A stretch of 64,000 bases of DNA from Desulfobacterales bacterium (GTDB lineage: Bacteria; Desulfobacterota; Desulfobacteria; Desulfobacterales; JADGBH01), in contig JADGBH010000011.1 of assembly GCA_015231595.1 (NCBI GenBank), forward strand, positions 21,486 through 85,485, read 5' to 3'. Shown piece by piece: positions 7,282 to 18,500 of this stretch. Made by a program: the position numbers and the translations under genes. Each line of letters begins with the position of its first letter. Positions within the stretch are counted from its first letter, which is position 1. The notes under the pieces were generated by a model, which saw only the letters and a list, made by a program, of their open reading frames with translations, did no database searches and had not been told where the DNA came from.

Positions 7282-9723
7282 ATGATAGAGGAAAAAATAA
7301 TAGTATCTTGTCCATCTTGTCAAAGGATGATTCGGTTTTCAGCAGAATTGATTAATACAAAAGTAATCTGCGATAAATGCCAACAAGAGTTTGAAATAAA
7401 AAATGACAAGGATAATGATGCTAATCAACTTACTATGGCTACTCTCGCTTTAAAGTATAAATTCATCACTGAAGAACAGCTCAAAAAAGCATCTGAAATA
7501 AAACAGCAGGAATTAAATAATGGCAATGATCTTCCTATTGAAACAGTGCTTGAGCAAATTGGACTACTGAATCAAAAAAATATAAATATTCTTAAAGTAC
7601 TCCATGAAAAAGAACTTGATAATGCTTTTGGAATAATTGCTATCAAAAATAATTTTGTAACTGAAAAAGACATAAAAAAGGCTTTAGATAAACAAACCAA
7701 AATATTTAAAGAAACTAAATCAATAAAGCTGATTGGAGAAATATTAGTTGAAGACGGATTCATCACTCAAGAACAATGCAAGTCAATACTTCTTAAACAG
7801 CAAAGAATAAGAGATTCTTTTGTTCCACCTCCAGCAGAACCAGCAGACAAAACAGAATTAGAAAAAGATTTTTGGGTAAAAAGAAGCGTAGATAAAGTAT
7901 TTGGCAATATAATTATTTATAATAAATTCGCATCTAACTCTGATATTGAAGAAGCTTTAGAAAAGCAGCTAAAAATATTTGAACAAGAAAAGCAGTATAA
8001 ATTTTTAGGCGATATACTTGTAGAAGATAAAAAAATAAGCATTGAACAAAGAAATTTTGTTGCCTTTGAGCAAGAGAGAGCAGATCTTGTATCTGATTCG
8101 GATATAAGCGGAGTTGTAGATTTTTTTGAAACAGTTTATGATAGTGAATTCACTATCAAAGTATCAAACGATAAACAGTTAGCCTATATCATTTTTAAAG
8201 ATATTAGTTTTAATGCCCAGAATCCTGTTACATTTGAAATGATCAAGGAAAAGCTTAAAGAGAGCCACATTATTTATGGAATCGCTGATGATAATTTAAT
8301 TAACGGATTATTAAAATTTAAAGGTTTACAAGCCAAGCCTTTTAAAATTGCTGAAGGAAAACATGCCCAGGAAGGCAAAGACGCTTTTGTAAAGTATTAT
8401 TTTGAAATTGAACATTTAACAGTTGGTACAGCTAAAGAAGGAGATGTAATTGACTTTCGTGAAAGGGGCACAATCCCCCATGTTAAAAATAAAGCACTTT
8501 TAGCTGAATGTGAGCCTATGGTAAAAGGCGAACCTGGTATTAATATTTATGGCCAAAAAATTCCTATTGCCTCTACAAGGGATATTAAATTAAAAGCTGG
8601 CAAAGGCGTACAATTATCAGATGACGGGCTTAAAGTTTTTGCTACTAGTGATGGTCAGCCAAAATTATCAATTGGTTATACAATTTCCGTATTGACAGAT
8701 CTTGATATAAAAGAAGATATTTGTTTAAAAACAGGAAATATTTACTTTGACGGTAATATAAATGTTAATGGCTCAATACAAAATGGATTTAAAGTAAAGG
8801 GCGGAAATTTAAAAGCAAAAGAAATTCTTGCCGCAGATATTGATGTTACAGGGGATATTAAAACGGATGGGGGGATTATTGGTGCAACGATAAAATGTCA
8901 AGGAAACATACGAGCTAAATATATCTCTAAATCTAAAATCAATGTATATGGAGATGTTTTCGTTCAAAAAGAAGTTCTTGATTCGGAAATAATTTCGAGC
9001 GGAGCTTTCAAAGTAGAAAAAGGGAAAATAATTGCTTCAATAATTTCAGCTAAAAAAGGTATAGATGCGGTTGATATAGGAACAGAAATTTCTCAATCTT
9101 GCAAAATAAGAATTGGATGTGATGATTTAGCAGAAAGCGAAAAGCACGAACTTAATCTTGAACTCACAAAAATTAAGGAAAAAATTGAACAATTTTCAAT
9201 AGAATTGCAAGCATTTGAAAAGAGAGAAAAAGAAATTCATAAAAAAATAAGTCTTTCTGCTCAAATACAGGATAGATCTAATGTTAACATTCGAAATTTA
9301 AGGCGCGCTATTAAAGAATTTGAACAAAAAAGCCAAGAAGCTAAAATTATCGAAGCTAATAATTTAATCAAAACTTTTGAAGCTAAAATTATCGAAGCTG
9401 AAAAAAATATTCCATTATTGTTTGATGAGCAAGATAAAATCGAAGATCTTATTAAACTTCAAAAAGAAAAAATAAAAATAGCTGAAAATGAAATTGAAGA
9501 TTTTAATCAAAAAATAGATCAAATAACTGAAATAGCAAGCAAAATACCTTCGAATCCTTTATTAAACATTCGAGGAGAACTTATATCTGGAACTTCGGTT
9601 GCAGGACCGAATGTGTCTATGGTAATTCAAAACTCAATTAAAAAAATTAAAATTAAAGAAATACACAATACCGACCCTAAAGCTGAAAAAGAATGGGAGT
9701 TAAAAGCTATATCTGTTAAATAG
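7282..9723 (+). CDS. FapA/DUF342 polymer-forming protein with N-terminal zinc ribbon
   Basis: The 813-residue protein starts with a small zinc ribbon (CPSCQR...CDKCQQEF). About 250 residues follow that repeat a helical unit resembling GspE/PilB N-terminal modules (GIIAIKNNFVTEKDIKKAL, GNIIIYNKFASNSDIEEAL). The middle and C-terminal parts match the DUF342/FapA beta-helix (ITSGTSVAGPN-type turns, GNIYFDGNINVNGSIQNGF, VTGDIKTDGGI), then a long coiled coil (about residues 640-760). Known members influence flagellar or septal positioning and share the beta-helix style with MinC, which is 2.4 kb away. I chose the ATG at 7282 because AAGGA lies 12 bases upstream; an upstream in-frame TTG at 7228 adds nothing recognisable. 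Confidence 0.75.
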   Translation: MIEEKIIVSCPSCQRMIRFSAELINTKVICDKCQQEFEIKNDKDNDANQLTMATLALKYKFITEEQLKKASEIKQQELNNGNDLPIETVLEQIGLLNQKNINILKVLHEKELDNAFGIIAIKNNFVTEKDIKKALDKQTKIFKETKSIKLIGEILVEDGFITQEQCKSILLKQQRIRDSFVPPPAEPADKTELEKDFWVKRSVDKVFGNIIIYNKFASNSDIEEALEKQLKIFEQEKQYKFLGDILVEDKKISIEQRNFVAFEQERADLVSDSDISGVVDFFETVYDSEFTIKVSNDKQLAYIIFKDISFNAQNPVTFEMIKEKLKESHIIYGIADDNLINGLLKFKGLQAKPFKIAEGKHAQEGKDAFVKYYFEIEHLTVGTAKEGDVIDFRERGTIPHVKNKALLAECEPMVKGEPGINIYGQKIPIASTRDIKLKAGKGVQLSDDGLKVFATSDGQPKLSIGYTISVLTDLDIKEDICLKTGNIYFDGNINVNGSIQNGFKVKGGNLKAKEILAADIDVTGDIKTDGGIIGATIKCQGNIRAKYISKSKINVYGDVFVQKEVLDSEIISSGAFKVEKGKIIASIISAKKGIDAVDIGTEISQSCKIRIGCDDLAESEKHELNLELTKIKEKIEQFSIELQAFEKREKEIHKKISLSAQIQDRSNVNIRNLRRAIKEFEQKSQEAKIIEANNLIKTFEAKIIEAEKNIPLLFDEQDKIEDLIKLQKEKIKIAENEIEDFNQKIDQITEIASKIPSNPLLNIRGELISGTSVAGPNVSMVIQNSIKKIKIKEIHNTDPKAEKEWELKAISVK

Positions 9724-9761
9724 TTACTTTAATAATTAATTAAAAAGAGAAATATTTGAAA

Positions 9762-11444
9762 ATGAATAAAAGAAATTCAAAAAGCCCTAAATTAGTTGCT
9801 GACTGGAAAAGATTAATGAGCACTTTCATTCGTCCTGAAAATGAAGAATCAAAAGAAACTCTTATAAAATATATGGAACAAATTCTTTTCGGGCTTCACG
9901 ATTTTCTTAGTAAACATGTTGGAATTACTGAAGAAATAGGACTTAAAGAACTTTCTGATAATTTTTCCGACACTCAAATAAGTGAAGAGCCTGAAAAAAA
10001 ACTTGCTGAAGTAATAATCGATATTATCCAAGAAATAGCGCCTCAAGCTGTAAATGTTGCTTCTCCATATTTTATAGGTCACATGACATCGGCTATTCCT
10101 TTTTTTATGGTTCACCTTAAAACAATAGTTACAGCCCTAAATCAAAATGTAGTTAAATTAGAAACATCAAAAGTAGTATCCGTATTAGAAAAACAAATTA
10201 TAGCTAAAATTCATCGTCTTATATACAACATGGATGAAGATTTTTATAATCAGCATGTTCAAAATGTTAATACAACTTTAGGGTCTTTTACCGAAGGAGG
10301 AACTCTTGCTAATTTAACTGCTTTATGGGTTGCGCGAAATAGTTTATTTCCTCCAAAAGATAACTTTAAAGGGATTGAAGAAGAGGGGATATATGCCGCC
10401 TATAGAGCTTATGATATTGACCGGGTAGTAATTCTTGTATCAAGATTAGGGCACTATTCTTTGAGAAAATCGACTGGCGTATTAGGTATAGGAAATGAAA
10501 ATGTAATTCCTATCAATATAGACAATAAAAAACATATAGACTTATCTGAGCTTATAGAAGCGATAAAATTTTTTACAAAAAAAGGAAGTAGAACCAAGAT
10601 AGCTGCAATTGTTGGAATTGGTGGCGCAACAGAAACAGGGACAGTAGATCCTCTTTATCAACTCGGAGAAATATGCTCCGAATATAATATTTACTATCAT
10701 GTTGATGCCGCATGGGGTGGGCCTACTTTGATGTCTCCAAAATATAGACACATTTTAAAAGGGATAGAACTTGCTGATTCTGTAACTATTGATGGACATA
10801 AGCAATTTTATATGCCCATGAGTTCTGGAATGATATATTTTAAGGATCCTACTAAGTTAGATTCAATAGCATACCACTCAAATTATGTAAACCGTCTTGG
10901 TTCCGTTGATCTTGGAATTAAATCTTTGGCAGGTTCAAGGGAAGCTAACTCCCTTATACTTGATAGTGCTATAAAAATAATGGGAAGCAAAGGTTACGCA
11001 CTTTTAATTGAGCACGGCATAGAAACAGCTCGATGTTTTGCAAATGAGATAGAAAAAAAAGATCATTTTGAAGTTATAACCCAACCAGAGCTTAATATTC
11101 TAACTTATAGAATTTGCCCTTTAGAATATAAAGAGCTTTTAATATCAAGCGATCCAGAACAAAAAAAAGCTATAAACGAAAAACTTAATGAAATAAACAC
11201 AATAGTTCAAAGGCTTCAGCGAGCTTCAGGTAAAAGTTTTGTATCAAGAACAAAGATAAAAGTTAAATCCATATCAGATGACGAAATAGTTGTACTTAGA
11301 GCTGTTCTTATGAATCCAATGACAAACAAAAAAATACTTCTTGAAATAATTGACGAACAAGAAAGAATATACAACGAAACTTTTTTAAAAAAAAGGACAT
11401 CCTCAAATTTTCCTAACCAATTGATTACCGATCAATTTTTTTGA
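9762..11444 (+). CDS. Pyridoxal-phosphate-dependent group II decarboxylase (PanP-like)
   Basis: A 560-residue PLP enzyme of the glutamate/tyrosine/aspartate decarboxylase family. The PLP lysine lies in TIDGHKQFYMP and the cofactor-binding aspartate in YYHVDAAWGGP. NTTLGSFTEGGTLANLTALW corresponds to the phosphate-binding region. The length and the unusual N-terminus (MNKRNSKSPKLVADWKRLM) recall the PanP group, proposed to make beta-alanine from aspartate as a replacement for PanD, but this is inference and glutamate is also possible. The start is the ATG at 9762 rather than the TTG two codons earlier. Its last 20 bases overlap the convergent lipoprotein gene. Confidence 0.8.
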   Translation: MNKRNSKSPKLVADWKRLMSTFIRPENEESKETLIKYMEQILFGLHDFLSKHVGITEEIGLKELSDNFSDTQISEEPEKKLAEVIIDIIQEIAPQAVNVASPYFIGHMTSAIPFFMVHLKTIVTALNQNVVKLETSKVVSVLEKQIIAKIHRLIYNMDEDFYNQHVQNVNTTLGSFTEGGTLANLTALWVARNSLFPPKDNFKGIEEEGIYAAYRAYDIDRVVILVSRLGHYSLRKSTGVLGIGNENVIPINIDNKKHIDLSELIEAIKFFTKKGSRTKIAAIVGIGGATETGTVDPLYQLGEICSEYNIYYHVDAAWGGPTLMSPKYRHILKGIELADSVTIDGHKQFYMPMSSGMIYFKDPTKLDSIAYHSNYVNRLGSVDLGIKSLAGSREANSLILDSAIKIMGSKGYALLIEHGIETARCFANEIEKKDHFEVITQPELNILTYRICPLEYKELLISSDPEQKKAINEKLNEINTIVQRLQRASGKSFVSRTKIKVKSISDDEIVVLRAVLMNPMTNKKILLEIIDEQERIYNETFLKKRTSSNFPNQLITDQFF

Positions 11445-12372
11445 TGGCGCTACCGATTTCAATTTTATCACCGCTTAAAATTTTACCAATAGCATATAAA
11501 GGATAAACTTTTGTAATCTCTATTTTTCCAACAAAATTGCCAGGCATTAAAAATCTATGTCCGCCTGCGCCTGAAATAATATCTCCACTACTATACGTGT
11601 TAAATATTTGACCTTCATGTACTTTAGATTTTAAACCACTTGAAATTTTAATTTTTTCGTTATCAATTTCAGTAATATATGCTTTCCATGGATCTTTATC
11701 GATTTCAAAAGCTGCCTTTCTTCCCATTGTTTTTATTAATTCTTTTAGCTCAGTACTAACTATTTGCATATCATTTTTATTTTTGTCAGACAATGCGTCA
11801 AACTTTATTTTATCTATTTCTGTATTTAATTCAAAAAATTGATCAAATATTTTCGTACATGTCTCTAAATCTAATATTTCAAGCCTCATGGTTATAACGG
11901 AATAAGAATGTTTTTTTCTGAAAAACCAGAATCCTGTACTTCTGCTTTCAGGCCGAATATCAATCAAATGAAAAAGAATGAGCTCATTTAATCCAGCTTT
12001 TCTTGCCTTCATTGAAAGAGTATAATTATCAATTCTGTCAGATGACGGCAGAAAAGAAATTATAGATAACACGTCTGAATAATGTTCTTCATCAGGTAAA
12101 ATTGGTACTATATCCGATGAAACCGTAATCAAAGAATTTTCAAATACTTTATAAATATTGTTTTTTAGATCTTGAATTTTGTAAGGAGTATTATTTTGAA
12201 AGGAACAAATCCCTACTATTTTTTTTAAACTATCATCTGAGCCATTAAGATCTTTCATAATAGCTAACCCAGAATCCTGCACATCTTTTTTTAAACTACA
12301 GCTATACAAAATTAAAAATAAACCTATCCACATATAAAAAATAAACTTCGTTTTTTTAAAAATTTTTTTCAT
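11425..12372 (-). CDS. Putative outer-membrane-associated lipoprotein
   Basis: About 315 residues. The N-terminus is a lipoprotein signal: charged KKIFKKTKF, hydrophobic IFYMWIGLFLIL, lipobox LYSC. The rest has alpha/beta character (VGICSFQNNTPYKIQ, ELILFHLIDIRPES) and ends in a part with repeated short beta motifs (GQIFNTYSS, GNFVGKIEITKVYP, IGSAIKK). That end vaguely recalls the C-terminal domain of FlgT-like or other CsgG-neighbour envelope proteins, but I do not recognise the family. I prefer the ATG at 12372, which has AGAGA upstream, over an earlier in-frame ATG at 12387 without one. It is 25 bp downstream of a radical SAM gene on the same strand. Function unknown. Confidence 0.6.
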   Translation of the reverse strand: MKKIFKKTKFIFYMWIGLFLILYSCSLKKDVQDSGLAIMKDLNGSDDSLKKIVGICSFQNNTPYKIQDLKNNIYKVFENSLITVSSDIVPILPDEEHYSDVLSIISFLPSSDRIDNYTLSMKARKAGLNELILFHLIDIRPESRSTGFWFFRKKHSYSVITMRLEILDLETCTKIFDQFFELNTEIDKIKFDALSDKNKNDMQIVSTELKELIKTMGRKAAFEIDKDPWKAYITEIDNEKIKISSGLKSKVHEGQIFNTYSSGDIISGAGGHRFLMPGNFVGKIEITKVYPLYAIGKILSGDKIEIGSAIKKIDR

Positions 12373-12397
12373 TTGAATCTCTTTCATGTTCTATTAT

Positions 12398-13558
12398 TTA
12401 TATAAATTTTTTCATGATTTCATAGATGATAGAATCAACATTTTCTGGCGTTATTCCAAGTTTTAAACAAGTTTCATAAGCACTGGTGCTTAGAGTTGAA
12501 TTTTGGATATCGCTTAAATTATGCATGATTCCAAGCCTTCTCCCTACTTGATAAATCATTTGTTTTTGGGGAGCTAATTCTAAAAATGATTTAAGAACAG
12601 TCATCATTTTTTCTTTATCGTTCGGGAGCTTTCCTTTAAGTTCTTCGAATAAGTTAAGGATATGATCGCTTTTTATAGAACTTGTAATTCCTTTTAGGTT
12701 TTCTAAAAAAAGAAGAATTTCGTTTACAACCATCACATCTGAACATTTTTTAAAAGTTCCTTTTTCATAATCTTCAAAAAGTTCGACACTGTTAGGGATA
12801 GCGAGAGTTCTAAGTCTTATAAAATCGGGATTAATTTGATTTAAAGCATCAGCACTTTCAATAGCGTGTATTTCGGATAACTCTACTCCACCAAGCCCTG
12901 GCATAAGATATTCTGACAATTCTATACCTGCTTTTTTTACTTTAAGACCAGCTTTGATATGAGTTTCTTTTGTAACACCTTTGTTAATCATGGAAAGAAC
13001 TTTATCTGATCCAGATTCAAGGCCTATATGTATTCTATTTAAACCGGCATCTTCTATCATTTTAAGGTCATCATCCGATATTTTTGCGATAGTATGTGAT
13101 CTTGCGTAGGATGTAATTCGTTCAACCCATGGGAAACAATTTTTTATATGCTTTAAAATTGCAATAATGTCTTTTGGTTTTATTATGAGACTATTGGCAT
13201 CCTGAAGAAAAATTGATTTCATTCCTCCAGAAAGCCAGTTCAATGCCGCATAAAAAGCATCCAGTTCATTAGGATTTACTTTTTCAGCTACAGAACTTAT
13301 ATCATTATTACTTATATAACCCGAATTATCAATTTTGCTGTTAAGTCCTATAATTATTCTATGGAGTAAGTCTATATCTTTAATTATGTACTCAACTGGT
13401 CTAATTGAAAATTCTGTTCCTTTATAGACCGGACAAAATTTACATCGATTCCAAGGGCAATTTCTTGTTATTCGAATTAGAAGGCTTTTTGCTTCGCTTG
13501 GCGGTCTAATAGGGCCTTGTTCAAAGCCATTATAAGTTTCTTGTTTATCTTGATCCAT
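12398..13558 (-). CDS. Radical SAM protein (CX4CX2C variant)
   Basis: The 386-residue protein begins its radical SAM core with RITRNCPWNRCKFCPVYKG. The cluster ligands are spaced C-x4-C-x2-C instead of the usual C-x3-C-x2-C, a known minority form. The SAM-binding and barrel motifs follow (IFLQDANSL, ERITSYARSHTIAK, LNRIHIGLESGSDKVLSMINKG, ELSEYLMPGLGG). The barrel part resembles the Elp3/MiaB-like group, and the C-terminal ~120 residues look helical with no extra Fe-S cluster. The substrate is unknown. AAGGAAAA lies 7-10 bases before the ATG. It is 12 bp downstream of the UbiB-like gene, so they probably share a transcript. Confidence 0.75.
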   Translation of the reverse strand: MDQDKQETYNGFEQGPIRPPSEAKSLLIRITRNCPWNRCKFCPVYKGTEFSIRPVEYIIKDIDLLHRIIIGLNSKIDNSGYISNNDISSVAEKVNPNELDAFYAALNWLSGGMKSIFLQDANSLIIKPKDIIAILKHIKNCFPWVERITSYARSHTIAKISDDDLKMIEDAGLNRIHIGLESGSDKVLSMINKGVTKETHIKAGLKVKKAGIELSEYLMPGLGGVELSEIHAIESADALNQINPDFIRLRTLAIPNSVELFEDYEKGTFKKCSDVMVVNEILLFLENLKGITSSIKSDHILNLFEELKGKLPNDKEKMMTVLKSFLELAPQKQMIYQVGRRLGIMHNLSDIQNSTLSTSAYETCLKLGITPENVDSIIYEIMKKFI

Positions 13559-13570
13559 AAATGTTTTTCC

Positions 13571-15274
13571 TTATTTTTTTCTTATCCCAATTAAAAAGCT
13601 TAATGCAGACATTATAAAAAATATTTTACTCATTATTAAGTTGGGATTAGCGTTATAAAGCTGCACTCCTGAAACTAAAGTCGCTGAAGTTAATATCATC
13701 CATCCTAACCTTGCAAGGCCACTTTCTATCTTTTGAATATGTTTTCTTGAATCAGGAGCTAAAGACATTTGAATATTTAATTTACCTTGCTGAGTTTGGC
13801 TAAGAATACTTTCAATGTGATTTGGGAATTTAAGGAGAAGATGGCCAAATCTATAGCCTTCTTGTAAAATTCCCTGCCAATTTTGTTGAAAATCTTCTTT
13901 TGCAAATTTTTCTGCAAAAGGTATAGCTTTTGCAAAAGGATCAAAATTTGGGTCAAGATTAGTCGCCATACCTGAAAGAATTCCTACAGCTCTCATAATA
14001 AAAAGCATATCAGCCTGAAATTGAAAAGGGATGTCATATACAAGGTCCCAAAACTCATTAATAAATGCAAAAGCTTCATTCAAGCCCTTTCCTTTTAAAT
14101 CGCCCATTCGTATTCCCCAAAATCTATCAAATAATGATTCATGGGCTTCTTCGAGCCTTATCAAATCAGCTCCTTTTGCGAGAACACCGCCTTTAACATA
14201 GGATTGAACAATTTTGTGGGCGTCTCTTGTTCCGATTCCAATAGCAAATTCTCTTATGGAAGTTCGAAGCCTTTCAGGAATTTCTGCGACCATACCGAAA
14301 TCCACAAAAACTATTCGAAAAGGTCTGTCTTTTGAGTAGGGGACATTATCATTAGGCCGAAAATCAATGATGCCCTTTGCAATTTCTTCTTCTGTTGGAA
14401 GGGGTTTGATAAAAAGATTTCCAGGATGGGGGTCAACATGAACAAAATTAGTTTCAAATATTTGTTTCATATATATATCATGAAGTTTATCGGCAATCTG
14501 AGCTCCACTTATTCCAACAGATGATATTTTTTTTAGATCACCCATTTTAATATAATTTACATTTTCCATTGTAAGAGTTCTATTTCCGCAATATTCTAAA
14601 AAAATTTTTGGTATATATACATAAGAGACATCTTGAAAATCATTTGCAAATCTTTCAGCATTTTTTGCTTCTTTATCAACGACTAATTCATTTCGCGTAA
14701 CTTTAGAAAATTCTTCTTCAAGCCAGTCAAGGTCAACTCGTTTGCTTACAGGTTTATAGAGTTTAAGCCATTTTAAGGCTAACCCTATTGAAGCAAGGTC
14801 AGTTTCAACTACAACATCAATGCCGGGTCTTAAAATTTTTACAACAACATCTTCTCCTGTTTTAAGCTTCGCTGCATGGACTTGAGCTAATGAAGCAGAA
14901 CCTAAAGGAGTATCAGAAAACCATTCAAAAATTTTGGAAATTGGCTTTTTAAAATCATTTTCAACTTGCAATAAAATTTTTTCAAGGGATTCTGGAGGAA
15001 CTTCATCTTGAAGGTCAGCAAGCTCCTTTGTTATTTCTAAAGGTAAAATATCTACTCTTATACTTAAAAATTGTCCTAACTTGATTAAAACTCCCCCAAG
15101 TTCTATAGCAAGATTCCTATATTCCTTTGTAATTTTTTTCCATCTTTCAAGGGGTTTTTTTCTAAATATTCTTAAAATAGGAAGCAAAAAAATAATATCC
15201 CATAAAATCAAATGAGCAAAAACCTTAAAAATAAATTTTCGGATTTTTTTATATCGCGTTAGGTTAGTTTTCAT
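13571..15274 (-). CDS. UbiB/ABC1-type atypical kinase-like protein
   Basis: A 567-residue member of the ABC1/AarF/UbiB family, which supports quinone biosynthesis or lipid handling with weak ATPase activity. Diagnostic stretches are KLGQFLSIRVDILP (KxGQ motif, about residue 62), PLGSASLAQVHAAKL (the alanine-rich loop in place of the kinase glycine loop, about 122), VVVKILRPG with the nucleotide-binding lysine, FVHVDPHPGNLF (catalytic loop, about 275) and VFVDFGMVAEIP (DFG-like, about 319). Two hydrophobic segments at the C-terminus (about 520-563) would anchor it in the membrane. It is first in a minus-strand unit with the radical SAM and lipoprotein genes. Confidence 0.88.
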   Translation of the reverse strand: MKTNLTRYKKIRKFIFKVFAHLILWDIIFLLPILRIFRKKPLERWKKITKEYRNLAIELGGVLIKLGQFLSIRVDILPLEITKELADLQDEVPPESLEKILLQVENDFKKPISKIFEWFSDTPLGSASLAQVHAAKLKTGEDVVVKILRPGIDVVVETDLASIGLALKWLKLYKPVSKRVDLDWLEEEFSKVTRNELVVDKEAKNAERFANDFQDVSYVYIPKIFLEYCGNRTLTMENVNYIKMGDLKKISSVGISGAQIADKLHDIYMKQIFETNFVHVDPHPGNLFIKPLPTEEEIAKGIIDFRPNDNVPYSKDRPFRIVFVDFGMVAEIPERLRTSIREFAIGIGTRDAHKIVQSYVKGGVLAKGADLIRLEEAHESLFDRFWGIRMGDLKGKGLNEAFAFINEFWDLVYDIPFQFQADMLFIMRAVGILSGMATNLDPNFDPFAKAIPFAEKFAKEDFQQNWQGILQEGYRFGHLLLKFPNHIESILSQTQQGKLNIQMSLAPDSRKHIQKIESGLARLGWMILTSATLVSGVQLYNANPNLIMSKIFFIMSALSFLIGIRKK

Positions 15275-15549
15275 AATTTTTATAAGTTAATAAGGTCAAA
15301 ATTTATTATTAAGAATAGATAATATATATTTTTAAAGTTAAACGTGAATCTATAGAGAGATAGATTTTTAGCATAAAAAATTAAAATTGAAAACTCCTAA
15401 AAAAAAAGGTTTATCTCAATTTATTTCTCATTTTTAGTGTTTGTAATACAGATAAATTTCTGTTAGAAAATAAGTCTCGTTTCCTGAGCCTTGTTTTTAT
15501 TGAGTATAAGGATATTTAACTTAAAACTTAACACAAAAAAAATATAGCG

Positions 15550-18500
15550 ATGATTAAATTAACCGGCTATACAAAATTAAATAAAATTTATGAAAGCGGA
15601 AGCACAGTTATATTTAAAGCCATAAGGGACGTTGATAATACACCTGTTGTATTTAAATATTTAAATAAGGAATTCCCATCTCCAAAAGAAATAATTAAAT
15701 TTAAGCAAGAATATGAGATAGTAAAAAAAATAAATTCAGATGGTGTAATTAAACCTTTTGGAATAGAAAAATATAAAAATTCTTGGATAATAATTTTTGA
15801 AGATTTTGGTGGAGAAACATTAAAATCTTTAGTGGCATCTAAAATTTTTACCCTTGTTGAGCTGGTTGAACTATTTATTAAACTTGTTGATTATATTGGA
15901 GATATTCATGATAAAGGTATAGTCCATAAAGACATTAACCCATCAAATATTCTTTATAATCCATCGACTCAAAGCATTAAAATAATTGACTTTGGTATAT
16001 CTGGATTTTTATCTGAAGAAATTCCTGTATCTCTTGAGGGAACCCTTTCATACATATCTCCCGAACAAACCGGCAGAATAAATAGATTCATTGATTATAG
16101 ATCTGATTTTTATTCATTGGGAATAACTTTTTATGAAATTCTTGTAAAAAAGCTTCCATTTCAAGCAAATGATGCCATGGAGTTAATCCACTGCCATATA
16201 GCAAAGGCTCCTCCTCCTCTATTCGAAATAAAGCCTTCAATACCTCGTATACTGAATGATATTGTTATGAAGCTTATCTCCAAAAATCCTGAAGATAGAT
16301 ATCAAAGTATATTTGGCATAAGATCAGATCTTTTAAAATTTTTGGATTCTTTGTTTAATCGTAATAAAATAATTGATTTTAAAATAGGGGAGTCAGATAT
16401 TTCGGATAGATTTCAGATCCCTAATAAACTATATGGTCGAGATAAGGAGATTGAATTTTTAAAAAATTCGTTCGACCACGTATGCAATGGGCATACAGAT
16501 TTTATCCTTATTTCTGGCGATTATGGTATAGGAAAAACTGCCCTTGCAAACTCAATAAAAAAATATGTTCTTGAAAAAAAAGGACATTTTATATCTGGAA
16601 AATTCGATAATTTAGAATATGATACGCCTTATTCAGGCTTGATTGAAGCATTTAATGATTTAGTAAGGCAGATTTTAACAGAAACATCTGAAGAAATATT
16701 AGTTTTACGAAAAAGAATTGTAAAATCAATAGAAACAACTGGTTTTGCTCTTAGCTTTGTTATTCCAGAAATTGAACATCTAATTGGAAAACAGGAAGAA
16801 ATTTTTAATCTTTCTTTTATTGAAATGCATAACCGTTTTAATCTTGCTATGCGGAATTTAGTCAGATCAGTCGCCTATAAAGAACACCCGCTTGTTATTT
16901 TCCTTGATAACATTCATTGGAGTGATATATCTTCTTTAAACCTGCTTGAAATATTTATAACAGATATTTATACAAAAAATTTATTAATAATAGGCGCTTA
17001 TAGAAATGATGAAATAAATGACTATAGCGCTTTAAACATTAAAATTCGAAAGCTAAAAAAATCTGGACTTTTATTAAAAGCAATTAATCTTAATCCTATT
17101 GAAATTAATGATATAAACAATTTTATATCAGATACCCTTAAGAGATTACCTCAATACTCATTGCCTTTTGCACAGTTATGCCTTGAAAAAACAGGCGGAA
17201 ACCCTTTTTTTTTGAATCAGTTTTTAAAGATGCTTCATGATGAAAATCTTATAAAATTTGATAGAAAAAAAGGAATCTGGAGATGGGATGACATTGAAAA
17301 TATTAAAAAGGCTGAATTTACCGATAATGTAATTGATATACTAACTGGAAGAATTCAAAAATTACCGAATAATTCTCAGTATATTTTAAAGATAGCGTCG
17401 TGTATAGGAAATTCATTTGATCTGAATATTTTAAGTTTTCTTCAGCAAAAAAGTATTGCAAAAACATTTGATGATTTATGGGAATGCATCAAACAGGGGA
17501 TTATAATATATGCTAATGAATTTTATCTTTTTGTTCATCAGAGAGTACGGCGAGCTGTATACTCTTTATTAGATGAAAATGAAAAAAAAAATATACACCT
17601 TTCAATAGGCAAATATTTATTACTAAATACAGCAAATCATGCTGAGCATGTTTTTGATATACTTAGCCATTTTAATCTTTCATCGGATATTATTAACAAT
17701 TTTGCTGAAAAGGAAAAAATAGCTGAATTAAATCTTATTGCGGGTAGAAAAGCAAAAACATCATCAGCTTTTGAGCCTGCTTTAAATTATTTTAGAGCTG
17801 GTATTAAAATAGTAGATAAACAATTATGGGAAAGAAACTATGATTTAGCTTTAAATCTTTATATTGAAGCTGCAGAAGCTGAATACCTTTGCGGCAGATT
17901 TGAAAATATGGAAGAAATGATATTCACAGTTCTTCGCAGATCAAGAACTTTTCTTGATAAAATAAAAGTAATCAAACTTAAAATTCAAGCTTACACCGCG
18001 CAAAATAAAATATATGAAGCTCTTAAAACAGCTATTCCTGTATTGTCTTCATTAAATGTAAATTTACCCTATAAAGCAGGTTTAATAAATTCATTGCTTC
18101 CTTTTTTTAAAACTAAAATAAGTCTTATGGGTAAAAACATTGAAGATTTGGAAAATCTTCCTCAAATGAAGGACCCCATGAAGTTAGCGGCAATGGATAT
18201 ACTGTCAACAGTTGCTTCCGCAGCATATTTTGTTGACCCCAAACTTTCAGGGGTAATTACTACCATTCTTGTTAACCTTTCAATAAAGTATGGTAATTGC
18301 CCTTTATCTGCGGTAGCATATGCTTCTTACGGAGCTGTTATTGCTTCATTAGAGATAGATATAGAATCTGCCTGTAAATTTGGAGACTTAGCATTACGGC
18401 TTGTAGAAAAATATGATTATAAACCAATTAAAGCAAAAACTCTTTTTATTGTAAATTGTCTTGTTAAACACTGGAAAACTCCATTAAAAGATATGCTCCC

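Noticed and set aside
9340..9400. Direct repeat GAAGCTAAAATTATCGAAGC in the FapA-like gene
   Set aside because: It is part of a coiled-coil coding stretch and needs no other explanation.
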